Below, piece after piece: positions 43,370 through 55,144 of a stretch of 64,000 nucleotides of DNA. Within the stretch, counting starts at the first letter, position 1, and every line of letters begins with the position of its first letter. The position numbers were made by a program, and so were the translations under genes. The notes below the pieces were generated by a model. It was not told the DNA's origin. It did no database searches and was given only the letters and a program-made list of their open reading frames with translations. The stretch comes from Imbricaverruca yamaguchii. Lineage: Eukaryota > Arthropoda > Thecostraca > Neoverrucidae. Where the stretch lies: the NCBI GenBank assembly GCA_034440575.1, contig JAOTOL010001598.1, positions 1,166,001-1,230,000 on the forward strand, in the 5' to 3' direction.

Positions 43370-43790
43370 CGGCCCCGGCCGCCGCCGGGTCAATTTGTGC
43401 CGGGCGGCAGTTGGGCCGGAGCCGACTGCGACCTTCAGTCGCAATCCCCGACCTCGCCCCGGCTCGGTCAGGCCAGCCGACCTCGCCCCGGCTGGGTCAG
43501 CCCACCCGACCTCGCCCCGGCTGGGTCAGACTAGCCAACTCCGGCCGCCGCCGGGTCAATTTGTGCCGGGCGGCAGTTGGGCCGGAGCCGACTGCGACCT
43601 TCAGTCACAATCCCCGACCTCACCCCGGCTGGGTCAGCCCACCCGACCTCACCCCGGCTGGGTCAGGCCACCCGACCTCGCCCCGGCTGGGTCAGGCCAG
43701 CCGACCTCGCCCCAGCTGGGTCAGGCCAGCCGACCTCGCCCCAGCTGGGTCAGGCCAGCCGACCTCGCCCAAGCTGGGTCAGGCCAGTCG
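43370..43790 (+). repeat. 29-bp minisatellite within a ~170-bp duplication
   Basis: ccgacctcgccccggctggg units; the block with gggtcaatttgtgccgggcg occurs twice (about 43388 and 43552). Confidence 0.9.
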
Positions 43791-43797
43791 GACAATG

Positions 43798-44102
43798 CTC
43801 TGCCGCACCGTGTAGTCGCCGCCATATTCCCGCACCGTGTAGTCGCCACCATATTCCCGCACCGTGTAGTCGCCACCATATTCCCGCACCGTGTAGTCGC
43901 CACCATATTCCCGCACCGTGTAGTCGCCACCATATTCCCGCGCCGTGTAGTCGCCGCCATATTCCCGCGCCGTGTAGTCGCCACCATATTCCCGCACCGT
44001 GTAGTCGCCGCCATATTCCCGCGCCGTGTAGTCGCCGCCATATTCCCGCGCCGTGTAGTCGCGGCCATATTCCCGCGCCGTGTAGTCGCCGCCATATTCC
44101 CG
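43798..44102 (+). repeat. 27-bp minisatellite with YY1/Pho-like cores
   Basis: About eleven copies of ccgcaccgtgtagtcgcc plus accatattc. On the minus strand many read aatatggcggc, close to the YY1 consensus. Confidence 0.94.
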
Positions 44103-44544
44103 GCACCCGTCACATTGCTGTCGGGCCGCAGTTCGAACACGCGACACGACATGCAAAAGCGCTATCTACGTATCGGTGCTGGCGCGTGCAGCACAACACC
44201 CTACCTTAAGCCGTGTTCCACATCCTTAATTCCTCCCGGCCCTCCAGGACCGTACACAGCAGCGCAGACCAGTGCACTGTCAGCTGAGCTGTCAGGGCAG
44301 CAGAGACAATTTCGTCTGACAAGATGCAAGGTAACTTAGCGTGCCTTTGAGCATTTGGTAGAGTAGACCATCGCTTTAAATTGATATTTGGTAAGTGATA
44401 AGCTCTCCGTTCCAAGCATCGGTGTTTTGTTCAGCTATGCAATAGTTCTGCTGCTGAGTAGCATGGCGGTAGTCGTTTCAATAGGTCACCAGTTCAGCAG
44501 TTCAGTAGTTTATCCAGAGTCATGCTATACATAGTATTTTGACC

Positions 44545-45440
44545 AGGGATGCGGAGCCGGGAAAATTTTGGACGGCTCCGGCTCCGACTCCGGCTCCGGG
44601 GAAGTATCCTGGCTCCGACTCCGACTCCGGCTCCGAGTAAAATGTCTCGGCGGCTCCGGCTCCGGCTCCGGCTCCGGGGAAAATGTACCGGCTCCGGCGC
44701 TTGCTCCGGCTCCGGCTCCGACTCCGGCTCCGACATCCCAAACGTGATCGATCCATTAAGTAAGAGCTAGGGGGATGTAAAAAAGCTAGCCGCGACCACT
44801 CAAGGGCGCAAACTTCAGACAATTATAAGACGAGCTGAAAGCGAGTGACGCATCTCCCATGCCGACTCGAGATGCAGACAGTAATCCAACTCCGGCAGAA
44901 GGCACCGTGCAGGACGTGTTCATATTCAAGGGCGTGACCAGGTACGAGCAGGAAGCAGAGGGACGAGCAGTTCCAATTAAAGTCGCTGGACGCTATCGCA
45001 GAGCTACTAGTGGAGCGGGGAGAAATCCCGTCGATGGGCAGCATTGAATCGAAATTGTAATGCTTGACCTCATCTCTAATAAGGTACAACAACCCGGTGC
45101 TGATGGAAACAATGACCTCCACTAAACTAAACATGGAAATATTGCATTGTCTAATGAGGCTAGAATATGGTTATTGGTTATTCTACCACTATTTGATGAT
45201 ATTTTGACATGATATTCGTATTTAAACATTTTGCCTTTTAAAAATGAGTTTTCATACGATACCATAGCGTACTGTGTATCATGTGTTCATTTCACGTTTG
45301 CTAATTTTGTTTAGTTTACACCTCCTTCTGAGTCGGAGCCGCCCTGCTTTTGACGGCTCCGGCTCCGACTCCGGCCCCAAGTAAAATGTCCCGGCAGCTC
45401 CGGCTCCGGCTCCGGCTCCGGCTCCGCATCCTTGATTTTG
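44545..45440. mobile_element. possible element with inverted GC-rich ends
   Basis: The left end reads ccagggatgcggagccgg, and the reverse complement of the right end (about 45418-45440) reads tcaaggatgcggagccgg. Both ends run into (ggctccggctccgactcc)n repeats (44563-44740, 45350-45425), enclosing ~600 bp of unique DNA with no clear transposase. Confidence 0.5.
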
Positions 45441-45669
45441 ACTCATTTAGCAAAAAACGTTGCTCTAAATAATACTTCTGTAACAATCCATTGGTGCGAC
45501 ACGGGTTCACAATCCGAGATGAAGAAAGTCTTCATCTGCAAGTCTTGTTACAAGACTACATCATACCCATCGTTCACATAATGGGTCCCGTCACGTAATA
45601 ACTTCGCAGCGCGCATCACGCGCGCATCTGCAATATATGCCGGACGGACTTTCTCAAACAGTAGACTGC

Positions 45670-46430
45670 TCTACAGCGGCGATTTGGTCTTCCGTCTCGT
45701 CGCTTTTGATCCTTCCAAGTCATTCCTTGCTTGAACGAAAACATTCCAAATATGAATGAAAAAAGTGCATCGGAGAACATTTAATATTAATATGAATTGG
45801 TTTCTGTCAAGTTTCTCAGCTTTTTCGTTGCCGAAAACCGTTTCTTGGTCGTGGGAATAAAACGATTGTAGACGGATTGTTTTAGTACAATTTTCCTTGA
45901 ACCATTTCATCTTCCTAAACCCATATCCCAATAGACGGCAAGTAACAAATCAGTCGGTACACGAGCGTCCTACTCGTGAGGTGTCTTGTGAATATTCATT
46001 AGTTGTGCGGTGTTAGCGTGTCGGGAGTATTAGGCACGGAGTTTAAGAACTTGGTTGACGTCGATTGAGCATAATTGTGTTATCATTTTCTCTACAGTTG
46101 CTCAGGAAGTTTGCTGATAATCGCTCCTTCGCTAATTTAATCATAACGCCAATTTCTCATCTGGCAGTCGCCTATCTGCTGCTAGATGCCGTAGAACTGA
46201 GTGCAGTCTCCACGCAAATCAGAAAGCGTATTGCAATTTGCTGATGTTGGTAAGTTTAATTTTACTTATTTCAGCAGCGGCGATAGTAAAACCTATTTGG
46301 TTATTAAAACTGATGTGATAATTATATTTGATGGTCACTTTTAATGTATGCGGATCATTATGCCAGGTCTTCTCCCTTTATCTTGTTCCTGAGGTCGTGC
46401 GACCTGAGAGCAAAAAGCCGCTGTAAAACC
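45670..46430 (+). mobile_element. MITE-like element, copy 1
   Basis: Bounded by ctacagcggcgatttgg at the left and gagagcaaaaagccgctgta at the right, which are inverted relatives. Internal sequence aligns over its whole length, inverted, with 48110-49165. No intact ORF; its relative of the FYSGNLLSRL frame is broken by stops. Confidence 0.75.
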
Positions 46431-46934
46431 ACCTAGTGGCCTCTAGACTGTTTTTTTTTTACTGATTTCCGCTTTGACTGACTTCTTCAGTTTTGTACTA
46501 TACCTTTCATCCGGGACATATACCTATCGCTCCACTTTCAGATATTTGCATACACGCTTCGAAGCATACTTACATACGTTTTGAAACATGCTTGAAGTTC
46601 ACTGATGGTCTGTTTTGCAAGTTTAATTGCTTGACACGCATAATTGTAACTCCTATCCTTGACTTCTGAAAGGTATGGTCGAATTCTGCAACGACGAACA
46701 TAGTGTGTCGAGAATGTATTTTGTAGTTGTAATAGGTCTCAAACTGCATGCTTTGGCAGTTGGACGCGGCCAGAATTTCTGTTCGATTATGTCAGAATAC
46801 ATAGAGCACTTAAAGCATTCGTCCGAATTCGTACATATGAGTTATATGCTTTTCATATGTTATCAAGCAATATTATTTTGATGCATCGAAAGGATATTGC
46901 TAGCGAGTGTGGCTCAATGGTAACTTACCGCTCA

Positions 46935-48108
46935 CGGAGTCCGCATCTGCGCCCCTTGCCGCCGCTACATCCATCACCACCATAGCGTCCCTCACCGCTG
47001 CTACGTCCCTCGCCACCACAGCGTCCCTCACCGCTGCTACGTCCCTCGCCATCACAGCGTCCCTCACCGCTGCTATGTCCCTCACCACCACTACGTCCCT
47101 CACCGCTGCTGCGTCCCTCGCCACCACATCGTCCCTCACCGCTGCTGCGTCCCTCGCCACCACATCGTCCCTCACCGCTGCTGCGTCCCTAGCCACCACA
47201 TCGTCCCTCACCGCTGCTGCGTCCTCGCCACCACAGCGTCCCTCACCACCGCTACGTCCCTCGCCACCACAACGTCCCTCACCGCTGCTGCGTCCTCGCC
47301 ACCACATTGTCCCTCACCGCTGCTGCGTCCCTCGCCACCACAGCGTCCCTTGCCACCACAGCGTCCCTCACCGCTGCTACGTCCCTCACCACCGCTACGT
47401 CCCTCTCCACTACAGCGTCCCTCGCCACCACAGCGTCCCTCACCACCGCTACGTCCTCACCACCGCTACGTCCCTCTCCACTACAGCGTCCCTCGCCACC
47501 ACAGCGTCCCTCACCACCACAGCGTCCCTCACCGCTGCTGCGTCCCTCACCGCTGCTGCGTCCCTCGCCACCACAGCGTCCCTCACCGCTGCTGCGTCCC
47601 TCGCCACCACAGCGTCCCTCACCGCTGCTGCGTCCCTCACCACCGCTACGTCCCTCACCACCGCTACGTCCCTCACCACCGCTACGTCCCTCACCACCGC
47701 TACGTCCCTCACCACCACCGCTACGTCCCTCACCACCGCTACGTCCCTCTCCACTACAGCGTCCCTCGCCACCACAGCGTCTCTCACCACCACAGCGTCC
47801 CTCACCGCTGCTGCGTCCCTCGCCACCACAGCGTCCCTCACCGCTGCTGCGTCCCTCGCCACCACAGCGTCCCTCACCGCTGCTGCGTCCCTCGCCACCA
47901 CAGCGTCCCTCACCGCTGCTGCGTCCCTCACCACCGCTACGTCCCTCGCCACCACAACGTCCCTCACCACCACAACGTCCCTCACCACCACAACGTCCCT
48001 CACCACCACAACGTCCCTCACCACCACAACATCCCTCACCACCACAACGTCCCTCACCACCACAACGTCCCTCACCGCTGCTAGTTCCCTCGCCACCACA
48101 GCGTCTCT
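46935..48108 (+). repeat. 18-bp minisatellite between the MITE copies
   Basis: More than 60 units alternating cctcaccgctgctgcgtc and cctcgccaccacagcgtc. Open in several frames on both strands only because of periodicity. The tract before it (46430-46930) is unique and ends with a tRNA-like gtgtggctcaatggtaa. Confidence 0.96.
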
Positions 48109-48109
48109 A

Positions 48110-49165
48110 GTCGGTTTTACAGCGGAACTTTGCTCGCAGGTCACAGGGCTCTTTCTTAAGACCTGAGACGGGATAAAGGGAGAAGACCTGGCATAATGAT
48201 CCGCATACATTAAAAGCGACCACCAAATATAATTATCACATCAGTTTTAATAACGAAATAGGTTTTACTGTCGACGATGCTAAAATAAGTAAAATTCAAC
48301 TTACGAACATCAGTAAATTGCAACACGCTTTCTGATTTACGTGGAGACTACACCCAGCTCTACTGTGTATGTCAGCCGACGAATGAATGCCAGAGAGCAA
48401 ATTGGCGCCATGGTTAAATTAGCGAAGAATGTGGTTGTAAGCCAACTTCCTGAGCAACGGCAGAAAAATAACAACAAAAGTATACTTAATCGATGTCAAC
48501 CAAGTTTATCAATCTATACCTGATTCTCCCGACATGCTCCCACCACATAGCTAGTAAATATTCACAACACACCCCATGAGTAGTGTTCGAGTGTCGATTC
48601 CTCCTGATTCCGTGACACACGACTTTCCAGAGAGACTGGATCTTCGGTCTATGGTTTATTCTTCCGCCCTGCTCACTCCTCCAGCTCCAAACGACCAATG
48701 CCGCCACGCCCTTATTGTTTTCCCGGTTCCCATTTCCGCCTCAGGCGGCAGCACCTAACGGACCGGTGAGGTCATCTAGTAGCCCCGCCACCTAGCGGTA
48801 TCATGCGAAGCTGAACTTCATATTCAGTTCGCGGCATGCACACTCAAACAAGTAGGACGCGCGCACCGACTGACTTGTTACTTGCTCTCTATTGGCATAT
48901 AGGTTTCCGAATATAAAATAGTTTAAGAAAACTTATACTAAAGCGATCCGTCTAAAATGGTTTAATTCTCACCACCAAGAATCAATTATTTTGCATTAAA
49001 AAGCTGAGAAAATTGATCGAAACTAGTTTTTATGAATAATAAAAGTTCTTCGATGTGCTTGTTTAGTTCATGTCTGGAATGTTTAGTTGAAGCAAGGACC
49101 GACTTGGAAGGATCAAGAGTGGCTAGACGGGAGAGCAAATTGCCGCTGTAAAACCGACTACTAAC
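48110..49165 (-). mobile_element. MITE-like element, copy 2, inverted
   Basis: The left end agtcggttttacagcgg and right end ccgctgtaaaaccgact are perfect inverted repeats. It carries ~250 bp (about 48600-48840) absent from copy 1. The minus strand has a 57-codon stretch FYSGNLLSRLATLDPSKS...NAK that stays open to a stop. Confidence 0.8.
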
Positions 49166-49189
49166 AGCCGATAAGTCCTTCGACACCAC

Positions 49190-49490
49190 TGCGTACCTCA
49201 CCATTTCTGCGTCCCTCGCCGCCACTGCGTCCCTCGCCGCCACTGCATCCCTCGCCGCCACTGCGTCCCTCGCCACCACTGCGTCCCTCGCCGTCACTGC
49301 GTCCCTCGCCGCCACTGCATCCCTCGCCGCCACTGCATCCCTCACCGTAACTGCGTCCCTCGCCACCACTGCGTCCCTCGCCGTCACTGCATCCCTCGCC
49401 ACCACTGCGTCCCTCGCCGCCACTGCGTCCCTCGCCACCACTGCATCCCTCACAGCTGTTAAGTCCCTCACCACAACAGCGTCCTCCTCC
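49190..49490 (+). repeat. 18-bp minisatellite, second block
   Basis: About 16 copies of ccctcgccgccactgcgt, the same family as 46935-48108, directly outside copy 2. Confidence 0.94.
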
Positions 49491-49499
49491 GTCACCGCA

Positions 49500-49935
49500 C
49501 CCTCAACACGGCACGCGCCGCCCGCCCCTCCACACGCTGTCCCAGCCGCCGACGGATAAGCGGCCGGGGAGTGGCCGCCCACTGACCTGGGTCGACCTGA
49601 CCTCGCACGGGCGGCACCAGGTGCCGGTCGCAGGCGGACGGAGGCCGATCTTGCCCGTCGCCGATGACATTCTCCACTTGGTTCAGGCTGTTATCTAGGT
49701 CGTCAGCATTTGCCAGCACGGAGGAGCGACGGCATCTTCGCAGATGTTCAGCATGTAAATAGCAATGCTGGTGGTCAGCGCCAGGGGGAACATGATGATC
49801 ACTGCCCATCTCCCATGCCGCCTGGATAGCGACTTTATGGTGCTGCAAAGGCTTCCAGCACTTAGGCCAACCAGCAACTTTACTTCTGCACGGCGAACGA
49901 CGCCGGACAGAAAAAGTTGTCGCGCAGCGACAGCT
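49500..49935 (-). other. coding-like island, minus strand, unidentified
   Basis: One minus frame reads QLFLSGVVRRAEVKLLVGLS, a basic stretch (SRRHGR), then WAVIIMFPLALTTSIAIYML, a convincing membrane helix. The next part is open in another frame (NQVENVIGDGQDRPP). It could be exon(s) of a membrane protein or chance. No family recognised. Confidence 0.3.
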
Positions 49936-50468
49936 GTTTTAGTTAATATATATATATATATATATTATTCAAAATGACCGTATTTTTTCAACAAGTTTAT
50001 TTTTAGGCACACTAGACCTAATTATATCCTTCAAAACTTCTTCGTCTTTCTTGTAGAGACGAAATCATCGAGGCCCTTCTTATCCGCCAGCAGCTTCCCC
50101 TTCTCAACGCCCAGCATAATCTGAGAGGAAACCTCGCATGATGTGCTTTTCTTATAAATATCTTCTGTATGAACCTCTGAAATGAATACGCTTTTGCAAA
50201 CGTAGCATGGCAACATTCAGAATGAATCGTTATGCATGACTAATTTGTATTTCATCTGTTGGCCCGACGATGTGAAAGGTTGACGAGACTTCGCAATGAA
50301 GTACCGCGGTATATATGGAAATTATTGGCGATTTGGTATGTTCATTAAATGAGAATGTGAAATGCAATACCTGGGCATAACAAAATCCAAACGAAGCTGA
50401 TTAATGCAGAGCCTACCGTCATTCTCTATGAGTGATGTCTGGCTGAAGAACTGCTTCCAAGGAGGTCA

Positions 50469-50590
<122 letters not shown>

Positions 50591-51639
50591 GTGGCTTATG
50601 GCACCACGTACATTTGCATGGAGTCACATATGTCCGTTACTGGCGGTGCCTCCTCACGGCGGATGATTGCGTCAGCTAATGTGGTACTGTTGCCAAACAT
50701 TGCGACAAACGTCTACGACAGCTCGACCAAATGCAAAACCGAATCCTAAAATCGATTGCACTACAGCCATGCTGCATTTGAATAGGCGTTCACCAGCCCG
50801 CGTGCTGCATAATTCAAATCGCAATGTCTCGGGTAGGTGGCATCTGTTTAATCAGCAATGAGCTCACTTCGTCTCTTTGGTTTAGCCTTCGCTACTGAGA
50901 GCGTTGCACTACCCGTTCCATCGGTAGGACACTGGGAACGCTCTCTAAGAGCCGATTGCGAGGCGATACACGAATTAACTATGAAGCCCCCAAGCATTCA
51001 GCGCCAGCTCTATACGACCGTGGGGTGCATCCGGGATTTTCTTAAATGGGCCCAACCAAAATCATGTGAAAAAGAGAACGCTTTCGGCGCGCGATGAGCG
51101 CGTAAAATGTCTGGTTGTACGAGGTTAAAATGTCAAAATTTGTTATTTCCTTTGGAAATCGGGGGGGATGGGTGGGCACCCCCAGCCCCTCCTCTGCTGC
51201 GACTCTGATACGGCCGCAGGCTACGTTTGGGAAATACCAAGGTGGGGCCAAATCAGCATTGACAGGACAATGGTCAGGTCATAAGCATACAAGACGACAC
51301 GCTTTCAGGCAGGGTCTACCCGCCGCCATTCTTGGCCGGTCTGTTTTGCGGTGGCGAAGCAAAAACCTGCGAACACTGGCCACAAGATTATTCCGATAGT
51401 ATTCGACTTGTACGCCTTAGTTTAATCGGTGACCTTCCACTAAAGATCGAATGCAAAACGGCTGAGCGTCAGGGCAGTTAGCGCGGCCCAGCACTGAGTC
51501 TGTTGAAGGGAGGCTGCACGCCGAGCCCCAGCCTGTCGGCAGCTCTGACAGCACGCCTTCGCCAAGGAAGCATCGCCTCGGACGGCTTCGCAGTACCGGC
51601 CGTGCTGAGGCGGAGATGAAAATGCCCGTCATAGCACCA

Positions 51640-52950
51640 GCCGTCAGGCACCAGCACGTCAAGCACCAGCCGTCAGGCACCAGCCGTCAGGCACCAGCCG
51701 TCAGGCACCAGCACGTCAAACACCAGGACGTCAAACACCAGCACGTCAGGCACCAGCCGTCAAGCACCAGCACGTCCAGCACCAGCACGTCAGGCACCAG
51801 CCGTCAGGCACCAGCACATCAGGCACCAGCCGTCAAGCACCAGCGCGTCCAGCACCAGCACGTCAGGCACCAGCACGTCAGGCACCAGCGCGTCCAGCAC
51901 CAGCCGTCAAGCACCAGCACGCCAAGCACCAGCACATCAGGCACCAGCACATCAGGCACCAGCACGTCAGGCACCAGCACGTCAGGCACCAGCACGTCAA
52001 ACACCAGGACGTCAAACACCAGCACGTCAGGCACCAGCCGTCAAGCACCAGCGCGTCCAGCACCAGCACGTCAAGCACCAGCCGTTCAGGCACCAGCACG
52101 TCAAGCACCAGCACGTCAAGCACCAGCACGTCAAGCACCAGCACGTCAAGCGCCAGCACGTCAGGTACCAGCCGTCAATCACCAGCACGTCAAGCACCAG
52201 CCGTCAAGCACCGGCACGTCAAGCACCAGCACGTCCGGCACCAGCACGTCAAGCACCAGCACGCCAAGCACCAGCACTCAAGCACCAACACGCCAAGCAC
52301 CAACACGCCAAGGCAAGCCGTCAAGCACCAGCACGTCAAGCACCAGCACTTCAGGCACCAGCACGTCAGGCACCAGCCGTCAGGCACCAGCACGTCAAGC
52401 ACCAGCACGTCAAGCACCAGCACGTCCAGCACCAGCACGTCAAGCACCAGCACGTCAGGCACCAGCACGTCAAGGCACCAGCACGTCAAGCACCAGCCGT
52501 GACCAGCACCAGGCACCAGCCGTCAAGCACCAGCCGTCAAGCACCAGCACGTCAGGCACCAGCACGTCAAGCACCAGCACGTCAGGCACCAGCCGTCAGG
52601 CACCAGCCGTCAGGCACCAGCACGTCAGGCACCAGCACGTCAAGCACCAGCACGTCAAGCACCAGCACGTCAGGCACCAGCACGTCAGGCACCAGCACGT
52701 CAAGCACCAGCACGTCAGGCACCAGCACGTCAGGCACCAGCCGTCAGGCACCAGCACGTCAAGCACCAGCACGTCAGGCACCAGCACGTCAGGCACCAGC
52801 ACGTCAGGCACCAGCCGTCAAGCACCAGCACGTCAGGCACCAGCACGTCAGGCACCAGCACTTCAGGCACCAGCACGTCAAGCACCAGCACTTCAGGCAC
52901 CAGCACGTCCAGCACCAGGACGTCAAGCACCAACACGTCACCACACCTGC
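51640..52950 (+). repeat. 14/15-bp minisatellite
   Basis: Nearly 90 units of caccagcacgtcagg and caccagccgtcagg. The 459-codon Ser/Thr/Gln/Ala frame is a by-product. Confidence 0.97.
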
Positions 52951-52959
52951 CAAAGCACG

Positions 52960-55130
52960 TCTGAAAATACTGCTAATTATGTCCTACGCACATAGTCGGG
53001 CAGAAACGTTCGGTAGGTGGGGTAGGCAGGGACACAAAGTTAGGCGGGAAGCATGTTTCATCTTCGAGCCTGGGTTGCGCTCGTAGTTCATTGACTCTAG
53101 CAGTCGCTGTCACGAGCATGCTTAGCGAGCTAAGTCACGAGACTATCTGCAGCGAACACGAAGCTCGATATGCCATGGCACTACCTTGCTGTTAACATCA
53201 AGCTCAATATGTCATATTACCACGCTACGCTGTACTTCACACCAAGCTCAGTATACCATAGTATCACCCCTTTGTTCACATTAATATGCTATAACACCAC
53301 GGTTTTGTTCATATCAAGTTCAATATGCTATAAGACCACCCTTTTGTTCACACCAAGTTCAATATGCCACTTGACGTAAAGAATGCCCTGCTTGCTGTAA
53401 AGAAGTCTGACTTCAGCAACTTTTCACCTGGAGCACCAACATGCTTTCTGTTTGTATTTTGGGGGAAAAGTTTTATCTTCAGCTGCTCGCAGGCTCAGCT
53501 TCTGCTGTTCCCATCTTGCTATCATACTGTTTAACCCAGTCACCTCCCTGTCGTAGAGATAACCAACGTTTTTTTTCTCAGGCGCTACAAAGGTAGGCTA
53601 TTGCGCATGTCCTATGCGTTTATACGTGTACGGGCTGGCATTCCTGCCATGCCATCGCTGATTTTAATTCTTGACTTTTGCCATAGGGACACCATTTATT
53701 CGGCAATTGTCGACGGAGCCACAATGGAAATGACCGTTCCTGTAATATCGCGGAGAATGGGAACAATCAGATTTCCAGTTTTGTAATGCACAATAATATA
53801 CAATAGCTGCACAGACTCGTCAAAGGTAGCACATCATCAAGGGCAGGCCAGAGAGACAGACAGTCCCACTCGTCGGGAACGCCGCAGAACATGGCGGCAT
53901 TGACCGGGAAGCAGACCCGCCCCGCCGACCTGTGGCCTGACCCTCGGGAGAGTGCACTGACCCCATTCCGAGGTCACCTGATGCAGACACGTGATATCTT
54001 CAGGAAGACGCCGCATCTTCCCGAAAATTGCCAGCTCTTCAGGTGGGGTCGGATCCCACCAAAGCAAACACCAGATGAAGTTCGAACCCCAGGGACCCCA
54101 TGTGGTGACATGCATGCTCACACAGAATCATTCCGGGTGCAGGCCCTGTTCCGATAACAATTATCCCGCTCTACATGACTGTTCCTCTGATGCAACACCT
54201 GCCTTGCATCAGTCACCGGCCTACCAAGAATCACTTACAACAAGCCAGATGTGTTTCATCAGCACGACAGCACACTGTCTTGCCATGGTGGATGTACACG
54301 AACGTACGCACCCTCTCCTTTCTCGCTTGGCAAGTTATTAGTGCTGCTGGGAGGAGGAAAGCAAAAGCAGACGGACAAAATTAAATGAACAACCCCAATA
54401 TTTAGCGCCAGTACCGAAAATTGTCTAAGTTTATAGGAGATAAATTGCTCCATTAAAATACATTGTACGAGATTTGCTCCATCACATTTGCTACACGCGC
54501 CGTGAAATTTCCTTGCTACGTTCCACACAATTGGTTTTAATGAGTCTGCTTTTCTAAAAAGAGATGCGAGCGATTTGTACAGAAAAACACTCGAAAGGAA
54601 TGAAATATTTCATAGAAGGTACAATATATGCGTAAAGTTGAAGTAGTTTTGCGTGTGATACCTGATTATGTTCATATCTGGCTTTCATGTTAACATGAAA
54701 AACAAAGGATCGAGGGATATGGAGGGGTAGAACTAACCGACACATTCACGTAGATCATTTATAAGCAACATCCAGTGGTTAATGGCCTAAAATAGTTTCC
54801 AAAAAAGCATGGCAGTACGATCTGTTTCCTGCTTCACCAACTCTCCTATCCGTCCTTCTGTCACATTCATGCACCTTTTTTGGTTGTACTGATAGCAGTT
54901 GGACACAGACGGCTGCCGCAGTCTCCCCGTCTCGCTAACAGTCTTCTTAAACTTGAGATATTTCGTGAACCGCTCATACTTTGAGTGGAATTTTGGTCCG
55001 TACCAGGTCCCTGCAAGGTTTTCCAGTTACTTCTTGCAACCCTATCCATAGTTTCAGGCGTTATGTGCACTTCTCATCTACCGCGTTTCTCGAGCCCGCA
55101 CACATTCGCCCTCGGATGGTGTGAGATATG
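52960..55130. other. mostly unique sequence
   Basis: Degenerate repeats of caagctcaatatgc at about 53160-53375. A possible SINE remnant near 54060-54110 on the minus strand (ggggttcgaacttc). No gene recognised. Confidence 0.4.
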
Positions 55131-55144
55131 CACCACATCCCACC

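Noticed and set aside
46907..48166. 419-codon Ser/Leu/Thr/Ala frame on plus and a matching minus frame
   Set aside because: 18-bp periodicity keeps several frames open on both strands at once; no start context or unique domain.
51616..52995. 459-codon QAPARQAP-type frame resembling a mucin
   Set aside because: Low-complexity 14/15-bp array; frame changes between blocks and no signal peptide.
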